Part shown: positions 14,329 to 15,019 of the stretch, one piece after another
Layout: each line of letters opens with the position of its first letter
Numbering within the stretch: the stretch's first letter is position 1
Assembly: GCA_049974825.1 (NCBI GenBank)
Contig: JBNGDJ010000059.1
Coordinates: 1-15,019 of the forward strand
DNA length: 15,019 bases
Direction of reading: 5' to 3'
From: JBKHDT01 sp049974825
Lineage (GTDB): Bacteria > Pseudomonadota > Gammaproteobacteria > Halothiobacillales > Halothiobacillaceae
The notes under the pieces: model-generated
Told to the model about the DNA's origin: nothing
Databases searched by the model: none
Seen by the model: only the letters and a program-made list of their open reading frames with translations
Program-made: the position numbers and the translations under genes

Positions 14329-15019
14329 GCGATCAGACCACGCCCTGGGCGGACGCAAGCACGCCTGAGGGGGCCTTCCAAAACCACATTATCCTGGTCA
14401 CCGGCGCGTCTGGTGCCATCGGCGGGTGCATTGCCCGGCACCTCGGAGCCCTCGGGGCCACCCTGGTGTTGCTGGGCAAGACGCCCTGCAAGCTTGAGCA
14501 AGTCTACGACGACATCCTGGCCGCTGGCGGCCCGGAGCCCTTGATGCAGCCGGTGAACTTCGAAGGTGCCGTGCTGGATGATTACGCCAGCCTGGCCGAT
14601 GCAGTCGGCGAGCACTGCGGCCGACTCGATGGCCTGGTCCTCGCAGCTGCCACTCGTGGCCAGTCCACCCCGCTGGCTTTGGCTGACCCGCTGGAATTTG
14701 CCCGCACCATGCACGTGGACCTTTCGGCGCCCTTCCTGCTCGCCCAGTATTGCCTGCCATTGCTCGAGCGCTCCGACGCCGGGCGGGTGCTTGCCCTAAC
14801 CGATCGCGGCCCGGAAGCCTACGGCGGCGCTTACGTGCTGGCCAAGGCCGCCCTGGAACGGATGGTCCAGACCCTGGCCTGCGAACGGGACGATCTCAAG
14901 GTGAATGCGCTTGACCCCGGCCCGACCCGCTCGGAACTGCGTGCGCGGTCCTTCCCCGGCGAACTGCCGGAACAGAATCCGGGCCCGGAACACCTGCTGC
15001 CGGCGGCCGAATACCTGCT
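14325..15019 (+). CDS. yciK: YciK-like short-chain dehydrogenase/reductase, 3' end outside the window
   Basis: 231 residues are visible. The ATG at 14325 overlaps the preceding stop (ATGA); an in-frame ATG at 14313 is the alternative. The Rossmann motif is TGASGAIG (26-33). The run LPLLERSDAGRVLALT, GAYVLAKAALERMVQTLACE and NALDPGPTRSELRARSFPGE matches E. coli YciK closely. Tyr170 and Lys174 of YxxxK are present. The catalytic Ser is not evident (TDRGPEAYGGAY, with a shortened loop). The structural NAG motif is AAA (107-109), and the helix Asn is Asp132 (MHVDLSAPF). Cofactor binding may persist while oxidoreduction is doubtful. yciK after mupP fits the Pseudomonas order. The substrate of YciK is not firmly known. 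Confidence 0.87.
   Translation, partial: MSDQTTPWADASTPEGAFQNHIILVTGASGAIGGCIARHLGALGATLVLLGKTPCKLEQVYDDILAAGGPEPLMQPVNFEGAVLDDYASLADAVGEHCGRLDGLVLAAATRGQSTPLALADPLEFARTMHVDLSAPFLLAQYCLPLLERSDAGRVLALTDRGPEAYGGAYVLAKAALERMVQTLACERDDLKVNALDPGPTRSELRARSFPGELPEQNPGPEHLLPAAEYL

Noticed and set aside
1..15019. Mobile element, CRISPR, toxin-antitoxin or defence system
   Set aside because: No transposase, integrase, repeat-spacer array, small paired toxin genes or defence domains were found; nearly all genes are housekeeping families.

Overview
The window looks like a GC-rich gammaproteobacterial chromosome, possibly from a Pseudomonas/Xanthomonas/Chromatiales-type lineage. Evidence: a full housekeeping set (purMN, hda, panC, ubiG, hslR) in gammaproteobacterial order; the order TRZ/ATZ deaminase - ubiG - mupP - yciK and perM-hda divergent from purMN, both as I recall them from Pseudomonas; and a dif-like XerCD site. 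No transposases, phage genes, tRNA, rRNA or CRISPR were seen. Two 100-N scaffold gaps (1118-1217 and 9157-9256) each interrupt a gene.

Layout. 1-27 is a near-perfect dif site (chromosome dimer resolution), so this should be the replication terminus. 121-642 (-) is an unrecognised Trp-rich protein with its own promoter, followed by ycgN (-), whose 5' end lies in the first gap. 1223-3698 (+) is an nfeD-type membrane protease plus slipin pair. A terminator follows at about 3790-3811, and then a 68-residue membrane protein. 4138-6833 (-) is a perM-like transporter, hda and panC operon. Divergent from it, 7089-8824 (+) is purM-purN. 9010-9507 (-) is a gapped glutathione S-transferase. 9689-10087 (+) is hslR.

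10205-15019 (+) is a tightly packed operon: an mtaD-like deaminase, ubiG, mupP, two adjacent squalene/phytoene-synthase-fold proteins with damaged Asp motifs, and a yciK-like SDR that runs off the window. Adjacent genes overlap by 4-11 nt or are 3 nt apart, so they are probably cotranscribed and translationally coupled.

The most interesting points are the dif site at the extreme left edge, with two KOPS-like motifs pointing at it, and the pair of probably non-catalytic SQS/PSY-fold proteins between mupP and yciK. The first of the pair appears to be a half-length relative of the second. The following yciK-like protein also lacks most of the SDR catalytic tetrad, so the operon tail carries three suspected pseudoenzymes beside a ubiquinone biosynthesis gene.
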